The position numbers and the translations under genes are program-made. The notes under the pieces are model-generated. The model saw nothing but the letters and a program-made list of their open reading frames with translations, did not search any database and was not told the DNA's origin. A DNA stretch of 64,000 nucleotides from Rhabdornis inornatus (lineage: Eukaryota > Chordata > Aves > Passeriformes > Rhabdornithidae), in contig VWZS01001985.1 of the NCBI GenBank assembly GCA_013397075.1, positions 372,001 to 436,000 of the forward strand. Reading direction: 5' to 3'. Positions 1 to 13,800 of the stretch are shown one piece after another (the stretch's first letter is position 1; each line of letters starts with the position of its first letter).

Positions 1-3000
1 GTGTTGTAGCCCTTGTAAACCACAATTATCATCCTCAATTCCTTTGAAAACTGTAATTGCCAGTGACGAAACCCATGCTTCCTGCTGCTCTGTGCTAATG
101 CCAGGGCAGCTTTGCTTGGGGAGTTGTTGTCATCTGTTGCTCAAATAAGTGATGCAAATAACTTCTTTAGAAATGTGGTGAAAGGGAACCAGTGTTGGTG
201 ATTTGCTTTCAGTTCAGCTTTGCTTGGCCTGTTTGGGTGCTCTGGGAAGTGTATGTCCCCATGGCCATTGAGTTCCTGTCCCTCCCTTGTGTTTGTCCCC
301 CTACAGATGAGATGGGCTCAGCTCACTTGGTTAGATGATGGGTGGGTGAGGCAGACCATGCTTTGGAAAGTCCTGTAGTCAGCCCTGGTGCTTGGCAGAG
401 CACAGTAACTTCTTAACCTGCTTTGGTGCAAATACCCAGGAGAGTGTCTGGGCACAGTGTCCCTCTCCCACACTGCTGCTCCACATCCCTGATTGCTCCA
501 CAGGGTCAGGGCTTGAGCTAATGGGGCTCTGCAGAAATGCTTGCCTGCTCCTACACACCACCCTTCCTTTACACAGTGTATGTACAGCAGTAAATTGCTC
601 ACCTGCATGGTGGCTCTAAGAGGGAAGCTTAAGCTTGATTTACTACCATGGCATCAGGTGAAACTGCTCTGTGGCTCTGCACCTCCAAGTCAAACTCCCA
701 GCCAAGCACGCAGTCTGTGAGCCCTCTGTTCGTGTGGTAGTGCCACAGAGGTGACAAGAGTTCAGCTTTCCTACTTGGTGTTTTCTTCCTCCCCTGTCCC
801 TGTGACTTCTCCATGCAATTGTTCCTTGCTTGGATGCTGACAGGGTCTGTGCTGTGGGGCTTTGTGAGCATCAGGCACAAGGGAGCAGGAGGGTAAGAGC
901 TCTACAGAGCCTGGGCTGCCTTTCATATGTTGACAGGGATCTGTTTGGAGCAGACCCTGGGCACTGCCATCCTGCACGCTGCAGTGGTGGTGGTCCCCGA
1001 TGCCTTTGGGGTGTCTGGCTGGAAACCTGACTTCTTCAACAAATCACAATTTCTAGAAGACCTGCCTCAGAGGGCCTCCAGTTATGCATCTCTATGTTTA
1101 GTTGAAGAACTTGCATTTACTGAGTCACTGGGTGGTTCAGTGGAGATCTTAGAATCAGAATGGGTTGGGTTGGAAGGGACCTTAGAGGTCGTCTAGTTCT
1201 ACTCCCTGCCTGGGCAGGGACACCTTGCACTATTCCAGGTTGCTCCAAGCCCTGTCCAGCCTGGCCTTGGACACTTCCAGGGATCCAGGGCCAGCTCCAG
1301 CTGCTCTGGGCACCCTGTGCCAGGGCCTGCCCACCCTCACAGGGGAGAATTTCTTCTGTATGTATTCCATATGGCCACACTTGCCTTTCTCCAGCTGAGC
1401 ATTCACACAACATGCAACATGTAAAACACAGGCTTCTCAAGTGCTAAAAATCTCAAATGCATTCCTGCCATGAGCCAGATGATACTGTAGAATTTTGGAT
1501 TACAGTTGCTAAATGTAGGACTTGGTTTAAAGATGAAAAAACATCAGACTCACTATGCTTCACCATGTACTTCATCTAATGATGTATCTGGGATGTTTGG
1601 GGTGCTGAGAATTGGATTTTCCTTTCCTTTTTTCCTTTCCTTTGCTGTTAGAACACAGATTGCACATGAACAATCACAGCAGTGCTGCTGCCAACTATTT
1701 TCACCAATAGATCTTAAAATACATGTATTTGGGGGGGTTAGAACTGCAGAGATGAGTTCTGCGGTGCTGTTTTCAGAAGAGTGAGGTTTATTTTCACAGT
1801 TTTATTTCTTTTTCAGTTGAATTTGGACAAGGGAGCCCATGTGAGATGCTCAGGGCTGACAGCTCTTGCTTATGTCAGATGGGCACTGTTGGGAAGACGC
1901 TGCTGGCAGAACTTGGATGCCACGAGTTTACAGGCTTGGTTTTGACACAGAGAGTACTCAATTGCATGCAAGTGGGCATTCCTTTAAATGCCCTGTCTAA
2001 AATCCATCATTCACTGGGCTTTTGTGCCAGAGCAGAGGCCCGAGCAGTCTGAATGCTGCTGTAGCCTGCTGAGTACAGCTGTGGGCACTCCAGACTATTT
2101 TCAGAGGCAGGGAGACACAAAGCAATTGCCTGCTCTTGGGAGACTGCTCGAGGCCTTGGCTGGGGATGCACTGAAAGGAGGTATCTTGTCCTGTAGAAAC
2201 AAGGGCATTATTTGTTTCCCATTGAACAAAAGGTCTTCTTAAAATCTGGAGCCTGAGGTTTGCCCTGCTGGTGGTAGGGGAGCTGTTTTGCAGTCACGCA
2301 AATGGATGGAAAGGACTTTGAAAGCCCCCTGAAAATCCTCACAAAACTTTTAACTTCTCTTTGACTCTGTGCTTTCCCTGCAGTGCCTTATGTAAGAGGC
2401 CTTAGTTCTGGCCTTCAGGACAAGCCTGGGTACATTCCTTGGCCTGAATGTCCTGCCAAGGAGGACCTGGTGTGTTTGAGATGTGCCTCCCACGTGCAGG
2501 GCGAGCAGGAACGTCTGAGCACTGCCTCGTGCTGGGTGGCTCAGGGCAGGTCTGTATCCATCATGGGCACCGTGTGCAGGGCTGCTCCCCTGAGAACACA
2601 CAGCTTGGATGACCTGGCTGCCTCTCCCCAAATAGCACGCAGAGCCCTGGGCAGCCTGTGCCAGTCTTTCCTCCTAAAGTGTTCCTCTCTTAGTAAAGGC
2701 TGTAATTAGATCCTTTGCTGGGCCAGAGCATGGACAAAGAGACATCCTTCCTCCCTGCCCTGTTTGTTGACCTGGGGGCTGGCTTGCACGGGGCCTGCCT
2801 GTGCTGCCCAGCAGACCTCAGTGATCTTCAGGCGAGGGATTGATGGGCTGGGATGCTCCAGCTTGCATTTGGAAGCATTATAATTGTCTTTTAAGAGCTA
2901 TTCCATAGCAGAGCTCGTGGCCAAGGGGAGAGCTGCACACACAGTGATCCTGCACGTCTGGACACAAGCAGGTTTGGACAGCACCAGCCTTGATAAAGGT

Positions 3001-4877
3001 GCACAAAGGAAGGCCTGGATGGTGAGGGAAGGCACTCAGTGTGCAGGCAGACACAGCAGAAGCAGATGCTGTTCCTGTGAGCCAGATCAGTTACAGCTGC
3101 TCAGCCCAGCACTGGAATTATCAGCTCTTGCATCTTTGACCTCAAGTAACAGAATGAAAAAGGAAACTGATTTCCTGGTTTCCCTTTCGTAGCTGAGAGT
3201 CCTGCTGTGAGGGACCTTGGCTAATGGTTTCACGTGTCATTTAGCTCCAAGTGATGCTTCTGGCTGTGATGGGAAAAAGAGAGGAAAATGCTGGGGTGTC
3301 AATGCTGAGCCTTGGGCACTGGTTCATGTTCTCACACTTTGCTTTAGCTTTGTATTCTTGTGTCTCTTCCCTTTCCACTTACAAGGGGCCATACTTGCAT
3401 AAAATATCAAGCAGGGAATCACCCTTCTAGCAGCCAGTGGTGGGAAGATTCCCTGTCCCGTGTCAGTGCAGATATCCATGGTCCCAATTGCTGCAGAACA
3501 CTGGAAGCCAGGATTGTAACTGAATATCAAGAGGGGTAAGACAAGTGTGTAAGCAGCAGATCCACGAATGATGATGCAGGTATATCCACCAGTTTTGGAA
3601 CCCCTGTTCTACATGGGGCAGGAGCAGAGCTTGTATCAGTGAGGCTCTCCTAGCTCTTGTGGTTTCTCCACCAGGACTGTCTGCCATTGGAACATGTGGT
3701 CACTGTTCTGTTACACTGTGGTCACTGTTGGCACACAATGGCATGATTTACAGAATTACTTGGGAAATTAGGGTGTTACTTCATGCATTTCTGCATCCCA
3801 GAAGCCTTCCTGCTGTTTGTGTTGCTGGGGGAAGTGCTTGGTTTTTGCTAGAATTCTGTATGTAGGTTTGGAGTGCTCTGTTTGACGTGTTGAAGAAATG
3901 AAGTTTCTGTTTCAGAACTAGGCAGAGCCTGGCTGCAATCCTGAGGGAGCACATGGCATGGAGGTGTTTCCTGGCCTCTCCCCAGCACCAGTGGTGCTTT
4001 TCCTTTGGCTGCACACACTAAGGGGACACTTTTCCAGAAGCACTGGCAGCTGAGAGTGATGTGATACCCTTATTCATCTATGGAGTTTCTGTGCTGGCTG
4101 CCTTGGAGAGACCTGGAAAAGTGTCTCTGTCCTTCCAGAGTGTAGGAGACTGCTGCTTCTCCACTGTGAAGTCATGTCAAATTCTTTATGAATCTCCTGA
4201 TACTTCGGGAGTGCCACCTCATTTGCATGGTTGAAGTGTTGAGTCACATAAAAATTAGCTGTTTTTTACTTCAGGAGCAAGCCATTTCCCTGGGGATATG
4301 ACATTCTTGTCCCTTGGCTCTCCTTCCCATCAGAGTCTGGGCTGCAGGAGCCCAGAGTTAGTTCACTGAGGAGCACAGGGAGAATAAGGCAGAGCAGGCA
4401 TGACACTGAACAAACATACATGAGTATATTTATATATGACCTTGGAAAACAAGACAGGCCTTGGCATCCCATCAGATGTCAGGTATTTGGGGGCTGGGTG
4501 TTGGCCCATGTTTCATGCAGAGATATCTGCAGGCGTGAGCACCCAGGAGTGAGGGAGCCATGCCATAAATCCCAGAAGGCTCCTGAGCCTGTGCACTCTT
4601 AGCTTTGGTTCTGTTGGACCTCTCTTGCCTCTCTGAAAGTGCCAGTATTTCCATTTCACACATTCAATTGCTTTCAGTAGTGATCTACACAGGACTGGGC
4701 ACTTTGGACTAAATTTTCATACTATTGGAGAACTTTAGTCCAGAATTGGATTTCTGGAGTTTGGTTGCTCTGTGCTCAGAAGGGCAGGTGAGGACATATT
4801 TGTTGGCCAGAGCAGTTTTCAGTGTCACTCTTACCTTGTACTGCTGCACAGTAACAATGATTATCTTGCTTTTCCAG
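1..4877 (+). other. ACSS2 intron (5' incomplete)
   Basis: Non-coding sequence upstream of the first visible ACSS2 exon. I looked for the conserved exon that should precede it, encoding the region just before the WEGNEP motif, and did not see it, so the window begins inside an intron of at least 4.9 kb. The exon at 4878 opens with the third base of a tryptophan codon, which confirms that a coding exon is missing upstream. Apart from a CR1 fragment near 1150-1350 I see no gene or RNA here. Confidence 0.85.
1147..1356 (-). mobile_element. CR1 LINE fragment, 3' end
   Basis: Starts with the complement of the conserved CR1 tail (GGTTGGGTTGGAAGGGACCTTAGAGG) and continues through the TGTCCAGCCTGGCCTTGGACAC and GGGCACCCTGTGCCAGGG blocks. 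Typical 5'-truncated avian CR1 in an ACSS2 intron. Confidence 0.85.
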
Positions 4878-7800
4878 GGAAGGGAATGAACCTGGGGATT
4901 CCATGAAAATCACCTACCGTGAGCTGCTGCACAAAGTCTGCCAGTTTGCCAACATCCTCCGTAGCCAAGGTACACAGCTGGGGCAACAGGAGCACTGGAT
5001 ACTGGGGAGGCATTTGGCCAAAGGTTTGGAGATTGGGGTCACTACTTGTGTGGTTGAGTAATTCTCATCAATTTGCTTTGCAACGCATACGTTCGTCCCT
5101 GTCTCTGTTTGTGAAACCTGATCAGTGCTGCTCGTGTCAGCTCTACAAGGAAGAAATCAGAGCTCAAAAATTCATGCTCTGGGGTTTTCCAACAAGCAGT
5201 GGGCTCTGATTACTTTCCTGTTTCATTCAGGGAGGCAGATGAGAACATGGAGTGTTCATTGCCATCATCTCTCAAGAGCCATAGTGCTTGAAAGGCAAAA
5301 CCCAAGGCTGCTTCAGCTCCAACTCCAGCTGAAGCTTTATTGTGTGCATATAAATGTGGAATTAAAAGAATTGATTTATTTCTATGACCTGTTCTTTTGC
5401 CATGTAACATACTCATTTTGACAAATGCCGCGTTCACTTTCCCTCTGTAGGGGTGAAAAAAGGAGACCGGGTTTCCATCTACTTGCCAATGATCCTGGAG
5501 CTGGTCATAGCCATGCTCGCCTGTGCCAGGATTGGAGCTCTGCACTCTATTGTGGTAGGAACAAGCTCTTTGTGCTGCTCTCAGTGCTGAGCTCTGAGGG
5601 GAGCAGCTCTTGGTTTGGGAGAGGAGCTGGAAAGACAAGTGCTGACCATGAGATGGATGGAAGCTCAATTAAGATGCTGCAGTTTCCCTGCATTAACTGT
5701 GCAATGAGCTCCTTTAGCTCTCTCCATCAGTGCCTGGTGGTGAATCATTTGCTGTGGGTGAATGGCACAGCAGCTGTGGGGGTTTGGGGCTGGGTTTCTG
5801 TGTGTCCTTGCTGACTCTGCTGTGTGTCCCTGGCAGTTTGCAGGTTTCTCTGCAGACTCCCTGTGCGAGCGGATCCTTGACTGCAGTTGCTCTCTCCTCA
5901 TCACGGCAGGTAAAACACACACCTGAGCCACTCTCTTCCTGTTGCCTGGCTGAAAGGTCTTTATTTTAAAAGCCTGGAAGGAGCACAGGGGAGGGCAGTG
6001 CCTCAGCTGAGCCTTCCAAAATGGATGTAGTACTGTAGCTGTGCCCAAATGTTCTTCCCACTCCAAACATGTGGTGAAATCTCCAAGCAGCCTCTCAGTT
6101 TGTCCTGTAAAGCTTGATGTCACTAGCTGCTAATAGCATGTTTCCAAACACTTCTCATCCATGTTTCTCCTGAAAATCAGCCAGATGTTCACAAGATGTA
6201 CCATGAGGCAGGCCTAATGTAAGAATTCCCACCCTTCTCAGTTTTAAGGACATTTCTTCTGCAGCTTCAGTCTTGTAAAACAAAGGATAAGAGTGTGGCA
6301 GTAGTTGCATGTAAACCCACTGCATTTCCCCAGCTGTTTTTTCAAAAAGTACAAGAAATAGTGTTTTTATTAATTGCCATGGCATGAAAAGGACCCACTA
6401 AGCTGCAGTCTGTTCTGGATGCATTGGATTATTTCCCAGAGAATATTCACAAGAGATTTGTCAGGTCAAACTGGGACCTCTCCCAGAGAAGGAATTCCAC
6501 CATGTCTTTTGGCATCTGTTTCTCTAGGCTAAAAGGGTGCATTAGGAAAGCTTTCCCATCAGCTGCTTGTCTGCTTCCCCTCACTCCAGTGCATGAGCTC
6601 TGCTCTGCCCTCCTGAAACTGCTTGTTGCTCCAGCTGTCCCAGGCTGCCTTGGCTGGGAAGCCCCTCTGATGTTTCCCTCACCATTTTGCAGATGCCTTT
6701 TATCGAGGGGACAAACTGGTCAACTTGAAGCAGATTGCAGACGAAGCAATCCAGAAATGCATAGACAAGTAAGTTTGGATTCCCCCCTTGTAGGAAAGGG
6801 CATTGCTGCCAGAATCTTCTCCTGCACAAATGCAAGTTGTCATAGGTGGGCAGACTCTGCAGCAGGTTTGACACAAACAGTCATCAGATGTTACAGAAAG
6901 GGAAATAATCCTGCTGAAATGACTTTGCCAAGCTTACAGACACAGCATCTGTGTGAGACTGAACGTGGGTTTGTGTGTTAGATCAAACATGGAAATTCAG
7001 GGCAGATAGTCTGCACATTAGAAATTCAAACTCTTTAAGAAAACATAAGTCTTTATGTATGTAGAAATAGGTACCTGGGAGGACAGAAGTGATCCTGAAG
7101 CTGAGAATTAACTGGTGGAGACTGTGTTGATACCCTGAACAGGTTGAAGGGAAATGAGATCATTCTGTCAGTGTTTTGTAGGCTATCTTTGCCCTCATGA
7201 AGGGGCAAACACCTACACCTTTCCTTGATGTATAATCACACTATGGAAGCCTTTCCTCCCTCTGAGACAGTCAGTCATGCCTAGGGGTTGGAGCAGCCAC
7301 TAACATCTGGTAGGAAGGCTTGTTCCTGGTCACAGACAGGCAAATTTGGGATTTATGAGGAATCTCCACAGCAGTGTCCTGGGAGAGGGACTTGTAGGAC
7401 CCCCGCTTTCTCCCCAGGAATCACACCTGATAAATCCCCAGTAAGCTGTGCAGACTGTTCCTGCTCTCTGAGCTGTTCCTGTGGCTGGTGTCCTTAGAAG
7501 TTCATGGTATACCTGGAGTTTGCATGGCAGCAAATGCTCCAGTTCAACAAAAAGAGCTCCAGGCCCCTGCCCTGCCTCCAGTGCTGTCTGTGAACCCCAG
7601 GAAGGGCTGGCTCAGCCCCTGAGCAGCCCAGTGTGACAGCTCCTGCCTTTTACAGGGGATCCTCTTTGAAAAAGTGCATCGTGGTGAAGCACCTGGGCAG
7701 GGAAGAGATAACAGTGGATGGGACCTGCAGCAAGTCTCCTCCTCTGAAAAGGCTGTGCCAGGAAGTGCAGGTGTGTTCCTGATGGGATGCGAGGGGGGTT

Positions 7801-10800
7801 TTACTACCACGGGCCTGAGACCAGCAAATTGATCAGTGCAAAACCACTGCAGTGGTTCCCTGAATGCTCCTGTTCTGACTCCTGTTCCCATTTCCATCCC
7901 TCCTTACTGACGTTGCCATGTGAGTGGTCTGAGAAATGGTTCCTTTTCCTTACCAAGATCCTCTCTCTGATGCTTCCTTGAACATCCTCACAAGCTCCCA
8001 GCCCACAGGACCCCTGGTACATGTTCCAAAGCCACTAAGAACAAGATGCCCATTTTCCTCTGCCTAGTACAAGGCTTTTCCTTCCTAATCCTTTGTCTCT
8101 CTCCCCTTTTGTGCAAAGACCAACGCAGTGCTGCACTGTAGCTGTGACAGTGGCAGCAGGAGAGGAAACCCAGGAGATTTGTGCTCATGGCATGAGATCA
8201 GTGCAGCCCCGTGACAGGGCAGCAATCCTCTGCTGAGAGCAGTGCAGGGTCTGTGCACCTGGCACAGGGACTCTGGCAGCTCCAGGCTGGGACTTTGCAA
8301 CTGAAAGCAGATGAAAGGATGTGGGCCAGACATATGGGATGAGATGGGGATGGGAGGAGGAGCTGTGGCAACTTGCTGAGCTTCTGAGGCTGCTGAGCCG
8401 CCCTGCTGTGCCCAGCCCTAAAGTTAGTTTTAGCTACCCCACAGCTCCAAGTCTTGCCACGTTGTCTTCTGTCACTGTGTTGGGTGATTATTTGCACTGA
8501 GTTATCCCCAGGCTGCTGGTGACTCAGAAATGGGTTGTGTTTGGGAAGTATTTGAGCTTTAGACTCTGCTTTCAGGAGGAGTGGTCTGTGCACGTCCCTG
8601 GAACAAGAAGATTCTCTACCTTTAAGTTACCTTCCCTCATTCAGCCATGTTAATTTTATTGGAGTGTTGCTCTTTGTTTGACAGCCTGGCCATGTTCCTT
8701 GGCCTGCTCTGCCCCTTCTCTTGTGAGGGCAGGGTAGATGCAAAGGAATGGGAAAACTGGAGCAGGCCAGCCTTCCTGTGTGAGGTTTCCCTGGCAGGGT
8801 GGTTGCAGGGCAGCCTGTCCCTGTGCTGGTTTCAGTAGGTGAGGTGAGGTTTTTGTGCAGAATGTCTTGGAGGGAGGCTGGAGGGTGTCTCTTACCCTTT
8901 GACTCTCTTTAGTCTACTCATTTCAACACTTTATTAAGGATTATTTCCATTGTGGATGCATTTTTACTATCCCATTGGTTTGCGTGAAACTATTGGATGA
9001 TCCATGGGCTGTGTGCTGCTTCTGTGCCTCTGTTCCCAGCCAGCCATGTCCAGGGAGTGGCCATGGGGACCTGCCTGGTGGGCAGCTGGTACCCGGGGAA
9101 GGTGATGGAAATGGGCAGGCTTCTGCTAAGAGCCTATCCCTGGATCTGAGCATTTCCCAGCCTGCCAGGGTAATTTCCCAGCATCTGTGCCTGTGGGCTT
9201 CCAGCTCCCTGCCTGCAAAGCCCGGTGTGGATCCTTCACTTCCCAGATTTCACACCCTCTTTGTGGATTTTTAACAGGAAAAAAAGACTGAAAGCTCACA
9301 GAGACTCCATCCCAAGGTATTTACACACAGCACTGCCTTCCTCTTTTTGGCACCTCCTCTCTGCTTCCCATGCAGCTCCCCACCTCCCTTAACTGCTCTG
9401 GCTGCCCATCCACACATGCCCTCCTAACCATGGTGCCAGCAGCTGCATGTCAGTGAGAGCCCCCCACCCAGCTTGGCAGAGCTGCCCATGGTGTGGGGGT
9501 GAATGCAGTGCCACCAGTGCTTCCAGAAATACACCCACATCCATGACTCCTGGGCTGTTGTGCTGCTGGGGGAGTGCAGAGCCACTGGCGTGCAGTCTCA
9601 GCATCCAGGTCAGGGTTTGGCTCTCTGCCTTTCAAAAGCAGCTCTCACAATGCACTTCCCTTTGTGGAAGGTCACCTGCAGCTTCCTGGCCACAGGCAGC
9701 AAACCTGGATCTCCAGACCCAACATGTGGACTCTGCTTGCCTCATCCAAGCAGCTGTGGCCTCTGGACCCCCAGAGCAGGCAGGCAGAGACACACAGTGC
9801 CATGGGTCTGACCTCCTCCCTGGGGCTCTGGAGGCTGGGTGCTAAATCAGGGATCCTTCAAGGAGGGATGCAAGAGAAAACTGCTGGATAGCCTTGGGCT
9901 TGTTTACCTGATGCCTTGCTGGGAGCTTGCTGGCAGGACAGAGTTGTGGAAACTGCTTTGCCAGGTAAAACCAGGAGCCCTGGGGGTCCATGAAAGCTTT
10001 CCAAGTGGGCTTAGTTGTGCCAAACTGTCAAGCATCTGGTGTCCCCTGCGCCACGTGTGCAGGAGCTGTGTGCTGGGCTGTGGGGTCCCAGTGCCTGCAG
10101 ATGTCTCATGAGCATCTTTAGGGCTGCAGAGGGTCACCATGTGGCTGCTCTCTGTACACCCAAACTGAGGGAGCTGTGGCAAGTCTGGCTTTGTGAGGAG
10201 GAAGTATGCAGGGCTCTGGGTCAGGTGCCTTCCCTCACAGAGATACGAGAAGTGGAGGTCTGAGCTGAGGCTGGGGTGTGTTCCCTGCCCAGCTTCCCCC
10301 AGGCTTCTCTGAGGAAAGGTGAGAAGGTCAGGGGAAGTTAAGTCTTGCTGTGAACTGTGCTACCACCCTGGAGAGGTGGGCAACCAGAACAACCCTCAGG
10401 GTGACCTCTGCCCATGAGCCACAGGCTTGGTGGCTCTGTCACAGTTCCGGCATCTTCAGTCAGCCAGTGCTGGATGGCTCTGCATTGGTGCAGCTTTTTA
10501 CCAGGGTAAACCCAGAGAACAGATCTTTTGGGGGCCTGCAGGGCCAAGCAGTGTGAGCTGCTGTTTGTTTTGGGCCATGCTGCTGTCGGGGTCCCCACAA
10601 GGTGTGTGGGACAGATGGATGTGGGACGGTGGGACATGTGGCTGTGCTTGCTGCTTGGCTGTGGGACTGCAGCTCGGGGCAGCCCCACAGGGCAGGAGGA
10701 GCCTGATTGTGGGAACAGCCCAGAGCAGCTGCTGCCACCCACGGGGGTTCATCGCCTTTACCTGTGGTCTGGACACTCTGCTTCAGGTCTTGCAGCCGGA

Positions 10801-13800
10801 CCGTGTTTAAAGGTTTTCCTTGTGGCTCTGGGCTGTGGAAAGGAGCTTTGGGAGTGGGAGCTGCAGCTCTGGTGCATGGTTTGCAGCAGGCTGTGCTGTG
10901 AACACTCTCGATGGCCTGTGAGGGGGCCGAGCTTTGGGCTGTGCTCCTCATCCCCCCTCTCTTGTTTTTGGACAAGGCTGTTTCCAATCTTATCTTCCCT
11001 CAGACCCCCTGGAACCCAGCCATAGACATGTGGTGGCACGAGCTGATGCGTGGTGCCAGCACAGAGTGTGAGCCCGAGTGGTGCGACGCCGAGGACGAGC
11101 TCTTCATCCTCTACACGAGTGGCTCCACTGGAAAACCCAAGGTGTGCTCCCAGTTCCCTGCACAGGACAGGCTGAGCTACACGAACCCCTCAGCTGAGGG
11201 AACTGGTGATGGGGGAGTTGGGAGGCCCCAGCAGGAGGAGGAGCCACAGAGGTCTTACAAAGAGGCTGTGCTGGTCATTCCTGCTCAGCGGCTGTTGGAG
11301 CTCAGTGGTGCTCAGCTGGGCCTGGCAGGGTGAGGATGATGGTGGGAGCTCACCCTGACATTCCTGTGCCTTCTTCTCACAGGGTGTGCTGCACACCGTG
11401 GGTGGGTACATGATTTTTGCTGCCACCTCCTTTAAATACGTGTTTGATTACCAACCTGAGGATGTGTACTGGTGCACGGCCGACATCGGATGGATAACGG
11501 GCCATTCCTACATCACCTATGGCCCCCTGGCAAACGGGGCCACCAGCGTGCTGGTGAGTGCTGTGTGCCAGGGGGTGCTTTCCCTCCAGGAAAAGGGACA
11601 TGGTGCTGCTGAGCTGCATCCCTGCATTGCTCCGTGATGGTGTGCAGGACTCTGTGAGGAAGGGTGGTGCTCTCAAGGAGGGCATGGTGGCTGCTCAGGG
11701 GAGTAGTCTGTGTGTGGCTTTTGGCTGGTTAATTTTTTCAAATGCTCCCCTGTTTGTTTCCCATAAAAGTACAAGCCTTGTGTACCAATGGAGCCAGGGC
11801 TGCTCTGACTTAATGGAAAAACTCGATCAGGGAGGGATGTTTTCCCTGCTGATGCTGATTTGACAACTTGTTTAACTCCTGTGCCTGTATCTCTCTTGGC
11901 AGTGTAACAAATCAGGGAGCCAGAGATGTGTGCTCAAGAATCCCCAGGGAAATGCGAGCAGGAAAATCACTGTTATGTTGGGGGAGGCCTTTAGGAGTTC
12001 TTGGTACTTTGGGTTGTGATTGTGTCACAGTGTTTGGACCACTTGCCCTTTGCCACATGGGCAGGGTCATTTGGGCTGCTGGGACTGTGTCACTGTGGGG
12101 GCCACCCAAGTGCCCGTGCTGCAAGGGGGCTGTCAGGGGCCATCTGTTAGGATGAGGGGGAATGACATCAGCCCAGTGAGGGGGGTCCTTCACCTTGGCT
12201 GGTTTCACTGTGGGGTACCCCTGTAAGGACATGCTGGGGTCCAGCTGCTGTTTGGCTCCTCCTGCTTGGGCAGGTGCTGCAGGTGGGGAGCAGGGAGGAA
12301 CAGCTGTGTCACTACTCTGTCTCCTGCTCAGTTTGAAGGTGTCCCCACCTACCCAGATGTTGGCAGAATGTGGAGCATCATTGACAAGTACAAGGTGACC
12401 AAGTTCTACACAGCACCCACGGCCATCCGGCTGCTGATGAAGTACGGCGAGGAGCCTGTCAAAAAGTGAGTGCCAGTCCCAGTGGCATGAGGACAGTGGC
12501 TGTGCACAGCAGGGCTGAGTGGAAGATGCCAAAATGACCCAGGTCTCCTCTCTTCCCCTGTGGAAGAGTGCTGAGAAAGCTCTGACCTGTACCTGGAAAG
12601 TCCATTTTGGGTAGCCCAGGGGTTCCTGCAGGCTCTGCTGTGCAGCAGGCTCACAGCTCCATAGCCTAATGAGCCCCTGCCAGCCCCCTCCTCTCTGCAG
12701 GCACAGCAGGAAGTCCCTGAAGGTGCTGGGGACTGTGGGTGAGCCCATCAACCCTGAGGCCTGGCTGTGGTACTACCGTGTGGTGGGAGAGGAGAGGTGT
12801 CCCATTGTGGACACGTTCTGGCAGACGGAGACGGTGAGTCCTTGCTGGGTGTCCCTGCCACCTCTCTGTCCCTTGTGCTCCCTGCAGGGCCTCTTTGCAG
12901 GTTTCCCATAGTGGGGTTTGGGGTCTTTGGGGACTTGTTTGGCCTGCCCAGGAAACTCTGATGTGCCCCTTCTCTTCCTATCCTGGAACTCAAATAGGCT
13001 CCAAGGGGAAACCTTCCTCTCCAAAGGGTCTCTTCCAAACTCTGCTCTGGACAATGCTCTCCTGCCCCTCTTCCCTAGCAGTTCCAAAGCTTGGTGCCCA
13101 GATTTCCCATCCACTGCCAGATCCTTCTCGGGGCCCATCTCCCACCTGCTCTGAGTAGCCCTGACTGGAATGTGCTGTTCCCAGAGCTGATGGCACAGCT
13201 GTGGGATGGGCTGGCATGGCCCAAACTCACTGGTTTTTGCCTCTCTTTGCAGGGAGGCCACATGCTGACACCCCTTCCTGCTGCCACCCCCATGAAGCCA
13301 GGCTCTGCTGTGAGTACTTGTGTTCTCCCCAGGAGCCTCAGCAGCGCCCTGTCTGAGCCATGGCTGGGGGTTGCAGCCTGCCAGGGGGTGAGGGGACAGT
13401 GGTGCATGTGGGGAGGTGACCATCACCCAAAATTCCAGGCCCTGTGCAGCCATACTCATGGGCCCCATGTACCACAGCTCTCCAAAGCTGCCCTTGCCCT
13501 GCCTCCCACTCCCTCTGGTTAATGGGGGTCTAATGCAGGGATTCACCTCCATCTCTCCTTTCTCCCTGGTCTTCATGGCAGACATTCCCTTTTTTTGGTG
13601 TGGTCCCTGCCATCCTGAGCGAGTCAGGGGAAGAGCTGGAAGGAGAAGCAGAAGGTTACCTGGTAAGGAAGGATTGATCTTCCCCACTCTCCCTTTGTCA
13701 ATTCCCTGTGAGCTCTGGGACATTTCCTGGTAGAATACCCACATCTTTTGGCCCAGGGAAAGGGTAGAGTTCACCATCCCTGTAAATGTTCAAAAAATGT

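Noticed and set aside
1..4877. Possible upstream ACSS2 exons
   Set aside because: I looked for the conserved segment before WEGNEP in all frames and found no match flanked by splice sites.
11912..12751. 279-codon minus-strand ORF
   Set aside because: Antisense shadow across an ACSS2 intron and exon, with no protein family features.
12773..13777. 334-codon minus-strand ORF
   Set aside because: Antisense to ACSS2 exons and introns, with no recognisable domain. GC-rich DNA often gives such shadows.
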